Source of the DNA: an uncultured Oscillospiraceae bacterium
GTDB taxonomy: Bacteria > Bacillota_A > Clostridia > Oscillospirales > Oscillospiraceae
DNA length: 9,526 nucleotides
Assembly (NCBI GenBank): GCA_934667865.1
Contig: CAKUMR010000027.1
Location: 1-9,526 of the forward strand
Direction: 5' to 3'
Shown here: one piece after another, positions 1 through 7,956 of the stretch
Layout of the letters: each line of letters starts with the position of its first letter
Position numbering within the stretch: position 1 is the stretch's first letter
Notes under the pieces: model-generated
Database searches by the model: none
The model's input: only the letters and a program-made list of their open reading frames with translations
What the model was told of the DNA's origin: nothing
Made by a program: the position numbers and the translations under genes

Positions 1-1120
1 CCATACGGGCAATCTCGTTTTTCGAGACGTCGCAGAGCTTGGCGTAATCAAAGAGTGCGCCGGCGGGGTTGAGCTTCTTGCAGGAGAACTTGAAATCGTC
101 GGAGAGCGCGGTGGGGTTGGCCTTGCGCCAGTCCTCATAGTTGGAGTTCAGCAGCGTCATGATGTATTCATACACCGCCTGCACCGGGAAGCCCGCCGCC
201 TTGTAGTAGGTCAGCGCCAGCTCCGGGTCCTTTCGCTTGGAGAGCTTGCGCTTGGAGGTGCCGTCCATCTTCATCAGAGGGCCGATGTGGACGTACTTCG
301 GCAGCTTGAAGCCCAGTGCCTTGAACAGCTGAATGTGGAAAGGCAGGCTGGGCAGCCACTCGTCGCCGCGGACGACGTGCGTCGTGCGCATCAGGTGGTC
401 GTCCACCGCGTGGGCGAAGTGGTAGGTGGGGATGCCGTCGGATTTCAGCAGAACCTGATCGATGTCGTTTTCCGTGATGGTCAGCGTGCCTTTGACCAGA
501 TCGTTGTACTTGAACTTATTTTCGATGGAGCCGGTGGAGCGGAAGCGCAGCACCCACGGCTTGCCAGCGGCGATGGCGGCCTGCACATCTTCGATGGGAC
601 GGTCGCGCCAGACGGCGTAGCTGCCGTAGTAGCCGAAGTTGATCTTCTTCTCCTCCTGCTCGGCGCGCATGGCGGTCAGCTCCTCCTCCGTGCAGAAGCA
701 GGGGTAGGCGTCGCCTTGCAGCACGAGCTGCTTGGCATAGACGTGGTAGATCTCCGCGCGCTGACGCTGGCGGTAGGGGCCGTAAGCGCCGTTGTCGCCG
801 GTGATGGTCGCACCCTCGTCAAAGTGGATGCCGTAGTGCCGGAGCGTGTTGATCAGTACCTCGACCGCGCCGGGAACCTCGCGCTTGGCATCCGTGTCCT
901 CCACGCGCAGAAACAGCACGCCGCCGGACTGGTGCGCCATGCGCTCGGCGACCAGACCCTGCACCAGATTGCCCAGATGGACGAAGCCGGTGGGAGAGGG
1001 CGCCATGCGCGTGACGACCGCACCTTCCGGCAGATCGCGCGGCGGGAAGCGCTGTTCCATGTCTTCCGGCGTCGCCGTGACGTCGGGGAACAGAAGTTGA
1101 GCAAGCCTTGTTGTATCCAT
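1..1120 (-). CDS. gltX: Glutamyl-tRNA synthetase (partial, C-terminus beyond window)
   Basis: Class I aminoacyl-tRNA synthetase that charges tRNA(Glu) with glutamate in the cytoplasm. Translating the minus strand from the ATG at 1118-1120 gives an open frame of 373 codons running off the left edge, so the gene is incomplete, missing most of the anticodon-binding domain. Visible signatures: APSPTGFVHLGN at residues 40-51 (the HIGH-type ATP motif, here HLGN), RVEDTDAKRE shortly after, a CFC pair in the region where GluRS binds zinc, VVRGDEW in the fold body, and KLSKR at residues 292-296 (the KMSKS-type loop). About 38 residues precede the APSPTG motif, an extension I associate with clostridial GluRS. 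The start is supported by GAGGT at 1128-1132, 7 bases upstream, and by a promoter at 1150-1178. The fourth zinc-ligand position (normally Cys in YDGTC-like segments) reads YYGSY, so zinc binding may be altered. Assignment to GluRS is firm; Glu versus dual Glu/Gln specificity cannot be read. Confidence 0.95.
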   Translation of the reverse strand, partial: MDTTRLAQLLFPDVTATPEDMEQRFPPRDLPEGAVVTRMAPSPTGFVHLGNLVQGLVAERMAHQSGGVLFLRVEDTDAKREVPGAVEVLINTLRHYGIHFDEGATITGDNGAYGPYRQRQRAEIYHVYAKQLVLQGDAYPCFCTEEELTAMRAEQEEKKINFGYYGSYAVWRDRPIEDVQAAIAAGKPWVLRFRSTGSIENKFKYNDLVKGTLTITENDIDQVLLKSDGIPTYHFAHAVDDHLMRTTHVVRGDEWLPSLPFHIQLFKALGFKLPKYVHIGPLMKMDGTSKRKLSKRKDPELALTYYKAAGFPVQAVYEYIMTLLNSNYEDWRKANPTALSDDFKFSCKKLNPAGALFDYAKLCDVSKNEIARM

Positions 1121-1149
1121 GAATCTTACCTCGTGCAGAATTTTCTCTC

Positions 1150-1178
1150 ATTATATCATGCGCCGCAGGCGAAATCAA
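1150..1178 (-). promoter_or_regulatory. Sigma-A-type promoter for gltX
   Basis: Read leftward, TTGATT (1173-1178) and a perfect TATAAT (1150-1155) are separated by 17 bases, the optimal housekeeping spacing. Transcription would start near 1143, leaving a leader of about 20 bases, which is too short for a T-box. The -35 box lies inside a small inverted repeat, GCGAA-ATCAA-TTCGC (1169-1183), that could be an operator, although a 5-base arm can easily occur by chance. Confidence 0.75.
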
Positions 1179-1219
1179 TTCGCAGCGCGGAAAGCTGTGC
1201 AGATTTTGTAAAATAACAG

Positions 1220-1248
1220 ATGAAAATGCGAAGATCATCGTGTATAAT
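1220..1248 (+). promoter_or_regulatory. Sigma-A-type promoter for the HAD-MFS-GDPD-GNAT operon
   Basis: A perfect TATAAT at 1243-1248 is preceded, after a 17-base spacer, by a weaker -35 box ATGAAA (1220-1225, 4 of 6 consensus bases). Transcription would begin near 1255, about 24 bases ahead of the TTG start at 1279. This promoter diverges from that of gltX, so the two transcripts share a compact control region. The -10 overlaps the GTG at 1240, which argues against that GTG as a start codon. Confidence 0.65.
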
Positions 1249-1264
1249 GGTAGCATCCGATCTC

Positions 1265-1270
1265 AAGGAG
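1265..1270 (+). promoter_or_regulatory. Ribosome binding site that fixes the TTG start of the HAD gene
   Basis: AAGGAG sits 8 bases before the TTG at 1279. The open frame extends upstream to a GTG at 1240, but that codon lies on the -10 box and has no ribosome binding site. The ATG at 1274 is out of frame and meets a stop after one further codon. TTG at 1279 is therefore the supported start. Confidence 0.8.
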
Positions 1271-1278
1271 CGAATGCT

Positions 1279-2094
1279 TTGAAACAAACCTCTCTGCGTG
1301 GAAAGAAATTCTTCCTGCTGGACATGGACGGCACGATCTATCTGGGCGACCGGCTTTTCGACGGCACGGTCGATTTTCTGGAATATGTCCGCGCCTCCGG
1401 CGGGAAATATCTCTTCCTGACCAACAATTCCTCGCGCAGCGTGGATGCCTACATAGACCGCATGGCGCGCTTCGGCATTTCCGCGGCGAAGGAGGACTTC
1501 CTGACCTCTGTGGATGCGCTGTGCGTGTACCTCTCCAAAAATGGCTACGGCGGCAAACGCCTGTACGCCTTCGGCACGGCCTCCTTCCGCCGCCAGCTCG
1601 CGGACGCGGGCTTTTCCGTGACCGACCGGCTGGAGGACGGGATAGACGCGCTCGTCTGCGGCTTTGACACCGAGCTGACCTTCCGGAAGCTGGAGGATGC
1701 CTGCATCCTGCTGGGCCGCGGCGTGGACTTCATTGCAGCGAATCCCGACTGGGTCTGCCCGACGTCCTATGGTTATGTGCCCGACTGCGGGAGCGTCTGT
1801 GAGATGCTCTTCCGCGCGACGGGGCGGCGGCCGGTGTTCATCGGCAAGCCGCAGCCGGAAATGGCGCTGCTTGCCATGGAGCAATACGGCTACCGTCCGG
1901 AGGAAACGGTCGTCATCGGCGACCGGCTCTATACGGACATCGCCTGCGGCATCCACGCCGGGATAGACGCAGCACTGGTGCTCTCCGGCGAGGGGACGCT
2001 CGCCGATGTGGAAAACAGTCCCGAAAAACCCACGCATATCTATCAGAATATCCGCGCGATACTCAATGACCTGACAGGGGAGGAACTCAAATGA
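1279..2094 (+). CDS. HAD-IIA (NagD/PGP-like) sugar-phosphate or glycerol-phosphate phosphatase
   Basis: Cytoplasmic haloacid-dehalogenase-superfamily hydrolase of subclass IIA, 271 residues, the usual length for NagD/PGP-type phosphatases. All four motifs are intact: DMDGT at residues 15-19 (nucleophile D15, general acid D17), FLTNNSS with T48 as motif II, K190 in GKPQPE as motif III, and GDRLYTD at 214-220 as the magnesium-binding motif IV. The C2-type cap lies between motifs II and III. The family hydrolyses small phosphate esters such as glycerol-3-phosphate, phosphoglycolate, nucleotides or sugar phosphates; the substrate cannot be read from sequence. It is first in a rightward operon, and its stop overlaps the start of the transporter gene (ATGA at 2091-2094), implying translational coupling. 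Because the operon also encodes a glycerophosphodiesterase, glycerol-3-phosphate is a reasonable guess, as shown for some HAD-IIA relatives, but this is inference. Confidence 0.9.
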   Translation: MKQTSLRGKKFFLLDMDGTIYLGDRLFDGTVDFLEYVRASGGKYLFLTNNSSRSVDAYIDRMARFGISAAKEDFLTSVDALCVYLSKNGYGGKRLYAFGTASFRRQLADAGFSVTDRLEDGIDALVCGFDTELTFRKLEDACILLGRGVDFIAANPDWVCPTSYGYVPDCGSVCEMLFRATGRRPVFIGKPQPEMALLAMEQYGYRPEETVVIGDRLYTDIACGIHAGIDAALVLSGEGTLADVENSPEKPTHIYQNIRAILNDLTGEELK

Positions 2095-3641
2095 AGCTCA
2101 ACTACAAACGCACGATTTTCGTCGGATTCGCCTTCTTCCTGATCTGCGCCTTCTGGCAGGCGTATGACAACACCATCCCGCTGATCCTGACGAACAAATT
2201 CGGCCTGTCGCAGACGGCCTCCGGCGTCATCATGGCGCTGGACAACATTCTGGCGCTGTTCATGCTGCCGCTGTTCGGCGCGATCTCGGACAGGCACAAG
2301 GGCAAAATGGGCCGCCGCACGCCCTTCATCCTGATCGGCACGATCGTCGCGGCGCTGGCCTTCGTGTCCCTGTCCTTTGTGGACAACCATCAGCTTTCCA
2401 ATGTGCAGAAGTTCGCCGCCATCGACGACCCCGAAGCGCTGGCCGTGATCTATGAAGCGCAGGAGGGCAAGACGCTCATGACCCCGGAGGGCGAGAGCTT
2501 CGTCCTGTCCGAAAAATTCACCGAAGAGGAATTCACCCAGATCCGCAGCCGCACGGAGCAGGACGGAAAGAGCACGCCGAACCCGGACTACACGGATTAC
2601 GTCGTCCCCGCGCGGCAGGCCTGCGCCAGAGAGATCACCCATTCCTCCCCGCGGACGCTGATCTTATTCATTGCGCTGCTTCTGGTGGCGCTCATCGCCA
2701 TGGCGACCTTCCGCAGCCCGGCGGTCGCGCTCATGCCGGATGTGACCATCAAGCCCCTGCGCAGCAAGGCCAATGCCGTCATCAACCTCATGGGAACGGC
2801 GGGCGGCATTCTGGTTCTGGTGCTCGGCATGATCTTCGCCACCTCCTCGGCGAAGAATTCCATGATGTCCTACACGGGCTATTTCTCCGTGATCGCGGGC
2901 ATCATGCTGCTGGCGCTGGCCATCTTCATGTGGAAGGTGCGCGAGCCGAAGCTTGTGCAGCGGATGCAGGAGGAGAGCAAGATCTACGGCATCGAGGAGG
3001 ACGCGCCGGAGGCGGCGGGCGAAAAGCACCGGCTGGGCAAGGCCGAGCGGCGCTCGCTTCTGTTCCTGCTTGCCTCCATCATTCTCTGGTTCATGGGCTA
3101 TAATGCCGTGACCTCCAAGTACTCGGTCTATGCGAGCAACGTTCTGAACAAGGATTACAACATGACCCTGATGATCGCGCAGGGCGCGGCCATCCTTTCC
3201 TATCTGCCGGTCGGCATGATCTCCTCCAAGGTCGGCCGCAAGAAGACCATCCTCGCGGGTGTCGCGATGCTGGCAACGGCCTTCGGCGTGGCCTGCTTCC
3301 TCAATGAGAGCAGCCCCACGATGCTGATGAACGCCATGTTCGCGCTGGCCGGCATCGGCTGGGCGACGATCAATGTCAATTCCTTCCCCATGGTGGTCGA
3401 GATGTGCAGCGGCAGCGACGTGGGCCGCTACACCGGCATTTATTACACCGCAAGCATGGCCGCACAGACCATCACCCCGATGTTCTCCGGCCTGCTGATG
3501 GATAAGCTCGGCATGACGAGCCTGTTCCCCTATGCGACGGTGTTCGTTGCGCTGGCCTTCGTGACCATGCTCTTCGTCATGCACGGAGACAACAAGCCGG
3601 TCGCCAAAAAGGGACTGGAAGCACTGGATGTAGAGGACTGA
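2091..3641 (+). CDS. MFS transporter, SLC45/sugar-cation symporter-like, with large TM3-TM4 loop
   Basis: Integral membrane carrier of 516 residues with about 12 predicted helices. TM1 is near residues 10-27, TM2 near 44-65, followed by the cytoplasmic MFS signature SDRHKGKMGRRTPF at 66-79. TM3 is near 78-97 and TM4 near 188-207, followed by RSPAVALMPD and PLRSKANAVINLMG. This pattern resembles SLC45/sucrose-type and GPH-like sugar:cation symporters and suggests proton- or sodium-coupled uptake of a sugar or glycoside; the substrate is unknown. The second half starts near residue 320 and repeats the layout, with a GRKK motif on a cytoplasmic loop. Unusually, residues 98-187 form a roughly 90-residue hydrophilic, acidic loop between TM3 and TM4, predicted to face outside. 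The gene overlaps the phosphatase by 4 bases and is followed after 4 bases by the phosphodiesterase, so it is co-transcribed with both. It could instead export a product. Confidence 0.9.
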   Translation: MKLNYKRTIFVGFAFFLICAFWQAYDNTIPLILTNKFGLSQTASGVIMALDNILALFMLPLFGAISDRHKGKMGRRTPFILIGTIVAALAFVSLSFVDNHQLSNVQKFAAIDDPEALAVIYEAQEGKTLMTPEGESFVLSEKFTEEEFTQIRSRTEQDGKSTPNPDYTDYVVPARQACAREITHSSPRTLILFIALLLVALIAMATFRSPAVALMPDVTIKPLRSKANAVINLMGTAGGILVLVLGMIFATSSAKNSMMSYTGYFSVIAGIMLLALAIFMWKVREPKLVQRMQEESKIYGIEEDAPEAAGEKHRLGKAERRSLLFLLASIILWFMGYNAVTSKYSVYASNVLNKDYNMTLMIAQGAAILSYLPVGMISSKVGRKKTILAGVAMLATAFGVACFLNESSPTMLMNAMFALAGIGWATINVNSFPMVVEMCSGSDVGRYTGIYYTASMAAQTITPMFSGLLMDKLGMTSLFPYATVFVALAFVTMLFVMHGDNKPVAKKGLEALDVED

Positions 3642-3645
3642 GAAA

Positions 3646-4482
3646 ATGAAAGCTGTTTTGATTTGCCTGATCGTGCTGCTGGCGCTGTGGCTTCTGTGGC
3701 TGATCATGATTTTCTGCAAGCGGAAAAAATCCACTTTTTCCGCTTTAGGCCGGTATTATTATGCCCACCGCGGCCTGCATGATGCAAAAAACGGTGTGCC
3801 GGAAAACTCCCTGCTGGCCTTCCGCCGGGCAGTGGAGCAGGGCTACGGTGCGGAGCTGGACGTGCATCTGACAAAGGACGGCAGGCTTGCCGTCATGCAT
3901 GACGAAAGCCTGAAGCGCACTGCCGGCGTGGATCGCAGGCTCTGCGACATGACGGCCGAGGAGCTTTCCTCCTGCCGCCTGGAGGGAACGGACGAGCCCG
4001 TGCCGTATCTGGAGGAGGTTCTGCCGGTTTTTGAGGGACGGACACCGTTGGTCGTGGAGATCAAGCCCTGCAAGGGCAACCAGGCTGAGCTGACAAAGCG
4101 CACCTGCGAGCTGCTCGACCGCTTCCCACAGCTCACCTATTGCATCGAGTCCTTCGATCCTCGCGTGCTGCGGTGGCTGCGCCGTTACCGTCCGGAGATC
4201 GTGCGCGGCCAGCTCTCCTGTAATTTCCTGAGGGATCGCAATAATTTGCTGCTTCCGGCGGCCTTCCTGCTGACCAACCTGATGACCGGCTTCCTCACTG
4301 CGCCGGATTTCATTGCCTACCGTTTTTCCGATCGGAAAAACGCCAGCCTGCGCCTGTGCCGCAGGCTGTGGGGGGTGCAGGAGTTCTCCTGGACCATCCG
4401 CAGTGCGGAGGATGCGAAAGCTGCGCTGGACGACGGCTGCCTGATCATCTTTGAGCATTGCGTGCCGGGAGAGAAGGAATGA
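3646..4482 (+). CDS. Membrane-anchored glycerophosphodiester phosphodiesterase (GDPD/GlpQ family)
   Basis: Hydrolyses glycerophosphodiesters (deacylated phospholipid headgroups) to glycerol-3-phosphate and an alcohol. The 278-residue protein has one N-terminal helix (about residues 3-23) followed by the basic run KRKK; the positive charge suggests the catalytic domain stays on the cytoplasmic side, though this is a prediction. GDPD hallmarks are complete: HRG at 41-43, PEN at 52-54, ELDVHLTKDG at 70-79 with metal ligands E70 and D72, HD at 85-86, and a third acidic ligand E138 in VVEIK. The catalytic histidines would be H41 and H85. The C-terminal WTIRSAED and IFEH segments also fit the TIM-barrel family. 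The start is supported by a GAGGA sequence at 3633-3637, 8 bases upstream. It lies 4 bases after the transporter gene, and its stop overlaps the GNAT start (ATGA at 4479-4482). Helix-anchored GDPDs of this shape are common in Bacillota. Confidence 0.93.
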   Translation: MKAVLICLIVLLALWLLWLIMIFCKRKKSTFSALGRYYYAHRGLHDAKNGVPENSLLAFRRAVEQGYGAELDVHLTKDGRLAVMHDESLKRTAGVDRRLCDMTAEELSSCRLEGTDEPVPYLEEVLPVFEGRTPLVVEIKPCKGNQAELTKRTCELLDRFPQLTYCIESFDPRVLRWLRRYRPEIVRGQLSCNFLRDRNNLLLPAAFLLTNLMTGFLTAPDFIAYRFSDRKNASLRLCRRLWGVQEFSWTIRSAEDAKAALDDGCLIIFEHCVPGEKE

Positions 4483-4934
4483 AGCTCCTGACGCTGCGGG
4501 AGCATCCGGAGCTGCTGCCGCCGGCGGCGCGCTGGTTTCATGAAAAATGGGGCATCCCGGAGGCGGCCTACCGCGAGAGCATGGAAGCCTGCCTGAAAGA
4601 AAAAGCGCCTGTGCCGCAGTGGTATCTGGCGACGGACGCGGGACGCATCGTCGGCGGCCTCGGCGTGATCGAAAACGATTTTCACGAACGCAGGGACCTG
4701 ACGCCGAACGTCTGCGCCGTCTATGTCGAGCCGGACTGCCGCTGCCGCGGCATTGCCGGGCAGCTTTTGCGGACGGTCTGTGAGGATCTCGCCGCCATGG
4801 GCATCCGGACGCTCTACCTGCTGACCGACCACACCGCGTTTTACGAACGCTGCGGCTGGGAGTTTTTCTGCATGGTGCAGAATCAGGGTGAGAAAACCCA
4901 GTCAAGGATGTATGTGCATAGGGTGAAAGAGTAA
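4479..4934 (+). CDS. GNAT-family N-acetyltransferase
   Basis: Predicted cytoplasmic acetyl-CoA-dependent acyltransferase of 151 residues, a full GNAT domain. The acetyl-CoA pyrophosphate-binding motif A is at about 83-97, with the R/Q-x-x-G-x-A pattern as RCRGIA at 88-93; motif B is FYERCGWEF at 121-129. The segments PQWYLAT, GGLGVIENDFHER and DLTPNVCAVYVEP are characteristic of a recurrent Bacillota GNAT subfamily whose acceptor substrate is, to my knowledge, not established. ATG 4479 is chosen over the TTG at 4458 because it forms an ATGA overlap with the preceding stop and has purine-rich GGGAG at 4467-4471, whereas the upstream TTG would sit well inside the preceding gene. It is last in the operon and stops just before the terminator at 4940. 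Nothing ties its function to the phosphodiesterase beyond cotranscription. Confidence 0.9.
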   Translation: MKLLTLREHPELLPPAARWFHEKWGIPEAAYRESMEACLKEKAPVPQWYLATDAGRIVGGLGVIENDFHERRDLTPNVCAVYVEPDCRCRGIAGQLLRTVCEDLAAMGIRTLYLLTDHTAFYERCGWEFFCMVQNQGEKTQSRMYVHRVKE

Positions 4935-4939
4935 AAAAC

Positions 4940-4970
4940 GGGCGGCATCTGTATTTTACAGATGCCGCCC
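4940..4970. terminator. Bidirectional intrinsic terminator between convergent operons
   Basis: A perfect 14-base-pair stem (GGGCGGCATCTGTA at 4940-4953 and its complement at 4957-4970) closes a 3-base loop. On the plus strand it is followed by ATTTCTTT; on the minus strand by GTTTTTTACTC. Each side therefore has a U-rich tail, and the hairpin can end both the rightward operon (stop at 4934) and the leftward operon (stop at 4990). The minus-strand tail is the stronger of the two. Confidence 0.92.
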
Positions 4971-4989
4971 ATTTCTTTGCTGCCAGATT

Positions 4990-6234
4990 TTACATCCATT
5001 CCTCGCCGGGCTCAAAGGCTTCGACAAAGACGTCTGCCGGAAGATTCTCCCATGCCAGTCGTGCAGGATCGTAGCGCTTGGCCCCCTTGATCACCGATAC
5101 AGGCTTACGCAAAACGCTCAGATCTTGCAGCGGGTTCGCGTCAAGCACAATAAAATCCGCACATTTTCCCGGCGCGATACTGCCGAGGTTTTTCTCCTGC
5201 TTCAGCGCCTGCGCGCCATTCAGAGTTGCAGCTTGCAGGCACTCTGCTGTGCTCATGCCGCGCCTGTGCAGCATTTCCATTTCATGGAAGAAATCACCGA
5301 CCGAATCCGTGCCGATCGCAATGCGCACGCCGGCGCGTCTTGCTGCTGCGACCGCTTCGTCAAACGCAGGCCAGAGTGTTTTGTGCTTTGCGCTCCATAC
5401 TTCTCTGCGGCCAAAAGCGGTGTGCGCAGTCAGCCGGTAAGAGCTGAGTGTTGGAATCAGGGTGATTCCCTTTTCGGTCATTGCTTCGGCCAGCGCATCG
5501 TTCAGGAAAGCACCGTGATTGATGATGTCCACCCCTGCGCGGATGCTCCGTCCCAACTGCTCGGTTCCCATCGCGTGGATGGAAACAAACGAGTGGACAT
5601 TATGCGCTTCTTCAACAGCGGCCCGGATCATTTCTTCATTGATTTCGGCAATGACAGGCTCCCCTTCAGAAACCGCAACCGGTTCTTCGCTGGATAACAG
5701 CTTGATCGCATCTACGCCCTTTTTGAAAGAAGAACGAACCCCTTTACGTATCTCATCCGGTGTATCCACTTCAATGCATAGCTCACAGCCATGCCCGCCG
5801 GTGATGGAAAATGCCTGTCCGGTGATAAACATCCGCGGCCCGGGGACGGAGGCCTCCGCTGTTGCCTGACGCATTGCGTAAGGAATATTGCCTGGCGCCC
5901 CGGCCTCCAGAATCGTTGTGATGCCCATTCGCAGAGAATACATTGCGCTGCGGATGGCACGCTGAGTCAAGACAGCATCCGTAATCTGAAAAAATGATCC
6001 CTTTGGCCCAAAGAGTGGTCCAACCAGTCGCTTATAGGTCTGGTGCTCGTGCAGATTGATGAGGCCGGGTATGACCCATTTCCCGCTGAGATCAAACTTG
6101 CTTCCTTCCGGCAGTTGAGCAGCCGCCGGAAGAATCTCAAGGATACGATCGCCTTCACAGACAATTGCAGCGTTTGTTACAAAATCCTGCCGCACACTGT
6201 CATATACATTTGCATGATAAAAAATCTGTTTCAT
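4990..6234 (-). CDS. Imidazolonepropionase-like metal-dependent amidohydrolase
   Basis: Cytoplasmic metallohydrolase of 414 residues in the amidohydrolase superfamily, which cleaves amide, cyclic amide or related bonds. Motifs in order: a small beta-sandwich start, then VIPGLINLHEH with metal ligands H62 and H64, DAIKLL with K178 (the candidate bridging carbamylated lysine), SIHAMG with H220, INHG with H240, and GTDS with catalytic D310. The tail LGSIAPGKCADFIVLDANPLQDL returns to the sandwich domain typical of this family. The pattern fits the imidazolonepropionase/Xaa-Pro-dipeptidase-like branch. No signal peptide is seen. The ATG at 6234 is preferred because AGAGGAG lies 5 bases upstream; an in-frame ATG at 6252 overlaps the previous stop and would add six residues. 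It is last in the leftward operon, directly after the reductase gene, so its substrate probably belongs to the same pathway. Exact substrate unknown. Confidence 0.88.
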   Translation of the reverse strand: MKQIFYHANVYDSVRQDFVTNAAIVCEGDRILEILPAAAQLPEGSKFDLSGKWVIPGLINLHEHQTYKRLVGPLFGPKGSFFQITDAVLTQRAIRSAMYSLRMGITTILEAGAPGNIPYAMRQATAEASVPGPRMFITGQAFSITGGHGCELCIEVDTPDEIRKGVRSSFKKGVDAIKLLSSEEPVAVSEGEPVIAEINEEMIRAAVEEAHNVHSFVSIHAMGTEQLGRSIRAGVDIINHGAFLNDALAEAMTEKGITLIPTLSSYRLTAHTAFGRREVWSAKHKTLWPAFDEAVAAARRAGVRIAIGTDSVGDFFHEMEMLHRRGMSTAECLQAATLNGAQALKQEKNLGSIAPGKCADFIVLDANPLQDLSVLRKPVSVIKGAKRYDPARLAWENLPADVFVEAFEPGEEWM

Positions 6235-6239
6235 GCTTG

Positions 6240-6246
6240 CTCCTCT
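6240..6246 (-). promoter_or_regulatory. Ribosome binding site deciding the amidohydrolase start
   Basis: On the minus strand AGAGGAG occupies these bases, 5 bases ahead of the ATG at 6234. The competing ATG at 6252 overlaps the upstream stop codon but has only a weak GAGAAAG ahead of it. The site favours 6234, with coupling from the preceding gene still likely because its stop (6249-6251) lies just upstream. Confidence 0.7.
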
Positions 6247-6248
6247 GC

Positions 6249-7094
6249 TCATTCAAAGAGCTTTCTCAGGGCGTTGACATCTTCGTCATCGAATCTCTCT
6301 GCGGCGGTCATCAGCTGATAGAGCATACCGGACATGGGCAGGGGAATTCCTTCTCCCAATGCCAGCGCATTTTTGATGTCCTTCCGCGCGAGGCGAAGCG
6401 TAAAGCCCGGTTCAAACTCACCGTTTACCAATTTCGGCCAGCGGTTTGTCAGCGCGCGGGAAGCGCCGGAGTTGCTGCCGATCACCTCATAGAAAAGCTG
6501 TGAATCTACCCCATTTTTCATGGCAATATGGTACGCCTCACACAGCCCCATCAGATTGTACATGGAAAGAAGATTATCCAGATTCTTGATCGTCTTTCCC
6601 ATGCCGCAGGGGCCGAGGGAATAAACGGTCGCAGAGAATACATCCAGTACCGGCCGCACCTTCTGCTGTGCTTCTTCCGGTCCGGCACCGAATACTGTGA
6701 GCCGTCCGTTCTGGGCGCCTGCCACGCCGCCGGAAACAGGGGCGTCGACGATCTGAACCCCACGCGGAGCATAGAAACGCTCAACCTGCTGCACCGCATC
6801 GGTTGTCGTTGAGGACATCTCCAGAATCACCGTGCCGGAAGCCATTGCATCAGCCAAAGCAACATCGGTCAGGAATTCCAGAACTTCTTTATCCGTCGGG
6901 AGAATGGTAATAACGATTTCTGCTCCGGAAACCGCCTGTGCAGGACTGTCGCAAACCTCTAAACCTGACGCGGCCAAACGGTTTGCCGCTGCACGGCTGT
7001 GATGGATTGCCGTAGAGACCTTATAACCGGCCTTCAGCAAATGTCCCGCCATCGGTTCGCCCATAGCGCCCAAGCCAAAAAATGCAATCTTCAT
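6249..7094 (-). CDS. 3-hydroxyisobutyrate dehydrogenase-family NAD(P)-dependent reductase
   Basis: Beta-hydroxyacid dehydrogenase of 281 residues, near the usual family length of about 290. These enzymes interconvert a beta-hydroxy acid and its semialdehyde or keto form, for example 3-hydroxyisobutyrate, glycerate/tartronate semialdehyde, 3-hydroxypropionate/malonate semialdehyde, threonate or sulfolactaldehyde. The Rossmann motif GLGAMG is at 7-12. The substrate-binding signature DAPVSGGVAGAQNG is at 117-130. The catalytic lysine is K170 in GMGKTIKNLDN, with the partner asparagine N174 retained. The cofactor-choice segment after the second strand reads AIHHSRAA, which does not clearly settle NAD versus NADP. 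The start follows GGGAGG by 4 bases. It lies 14 bases downstream of the aldolase gene and ends against the amidohydrolase gene. In this operon it most plausibly reduces a short semialdehyde produced by the aldolase; that is inference. Confidence 0.9.
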   Translation of the reverse strand: MKIAFFGLGAMGEPMAGHLLKAGYKVSTAIHHSRAAANRLAASGLEVCDSPAQAVSGAEIVITILPTDKEVLEFLTDVALADAMASGTVILEMSSTTTDAVQQVERFYAPRGVQIVDAPVSGGVAGAQNGRLTVFGAGPEEAQQKVRPVLDVFSATVYSLGPCGMGKTIKNLDNLLSMYNLMGLCEAYHIAMKNGVDSQLFYEVIGSNSGASRALTNRWPKLVNGEFEPGFTLRLARKDIKNALALGEGIPLPMSGMLYQLMTAAERFDDEDVNALRKLFE

Positions 7095-7108
7095 ATGGCC
7101 TCCCCGAA

Positions 7109-7954
<846 letters not shown>

Positions 7955-7956
7955 TT

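Noticed and set aside
287..1216. Long plus-strand open frame opposite gltX
   Set aside because: It is antisense to a clear GluRS coding frame, has low-complexity Val/Gly/Ala-rich content, and shows no recognisable motif or ribosome binding site.
1240..1278. GTG at 1240 as the start of the HAD gene
   Set aside because: It lies on the -10 box of the promoter and lacks a ribosome binding site; TTG at 1279 has AAGGAG 8 bases upstream and begins just before the conserved core.
1121..1278. T-box, riboswitch or tRNA in the divergent intergenic region
   Set aside because: The gltX leader is about 20 bases and the other leader about 24; no T-box sequence, tRNA-like fold or terminator hairpin is visible.
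2664..3734. 356-codon minus-strand open frame across the MFS gene
   Set aside because: It is the complement of a transporter with clear MFS motifs; its translation is rich in His, Arg, Gly and Ala without domain features, as expected from a GC-rich antisense frame.
3745..4905. 386-codon minus-strand open frame across the GDPD and GNAT genes
   Set aside because: It covers two genes with intact catalytic motifs on the other strand and has Arg/Pro/Ser-rich shadow composition.
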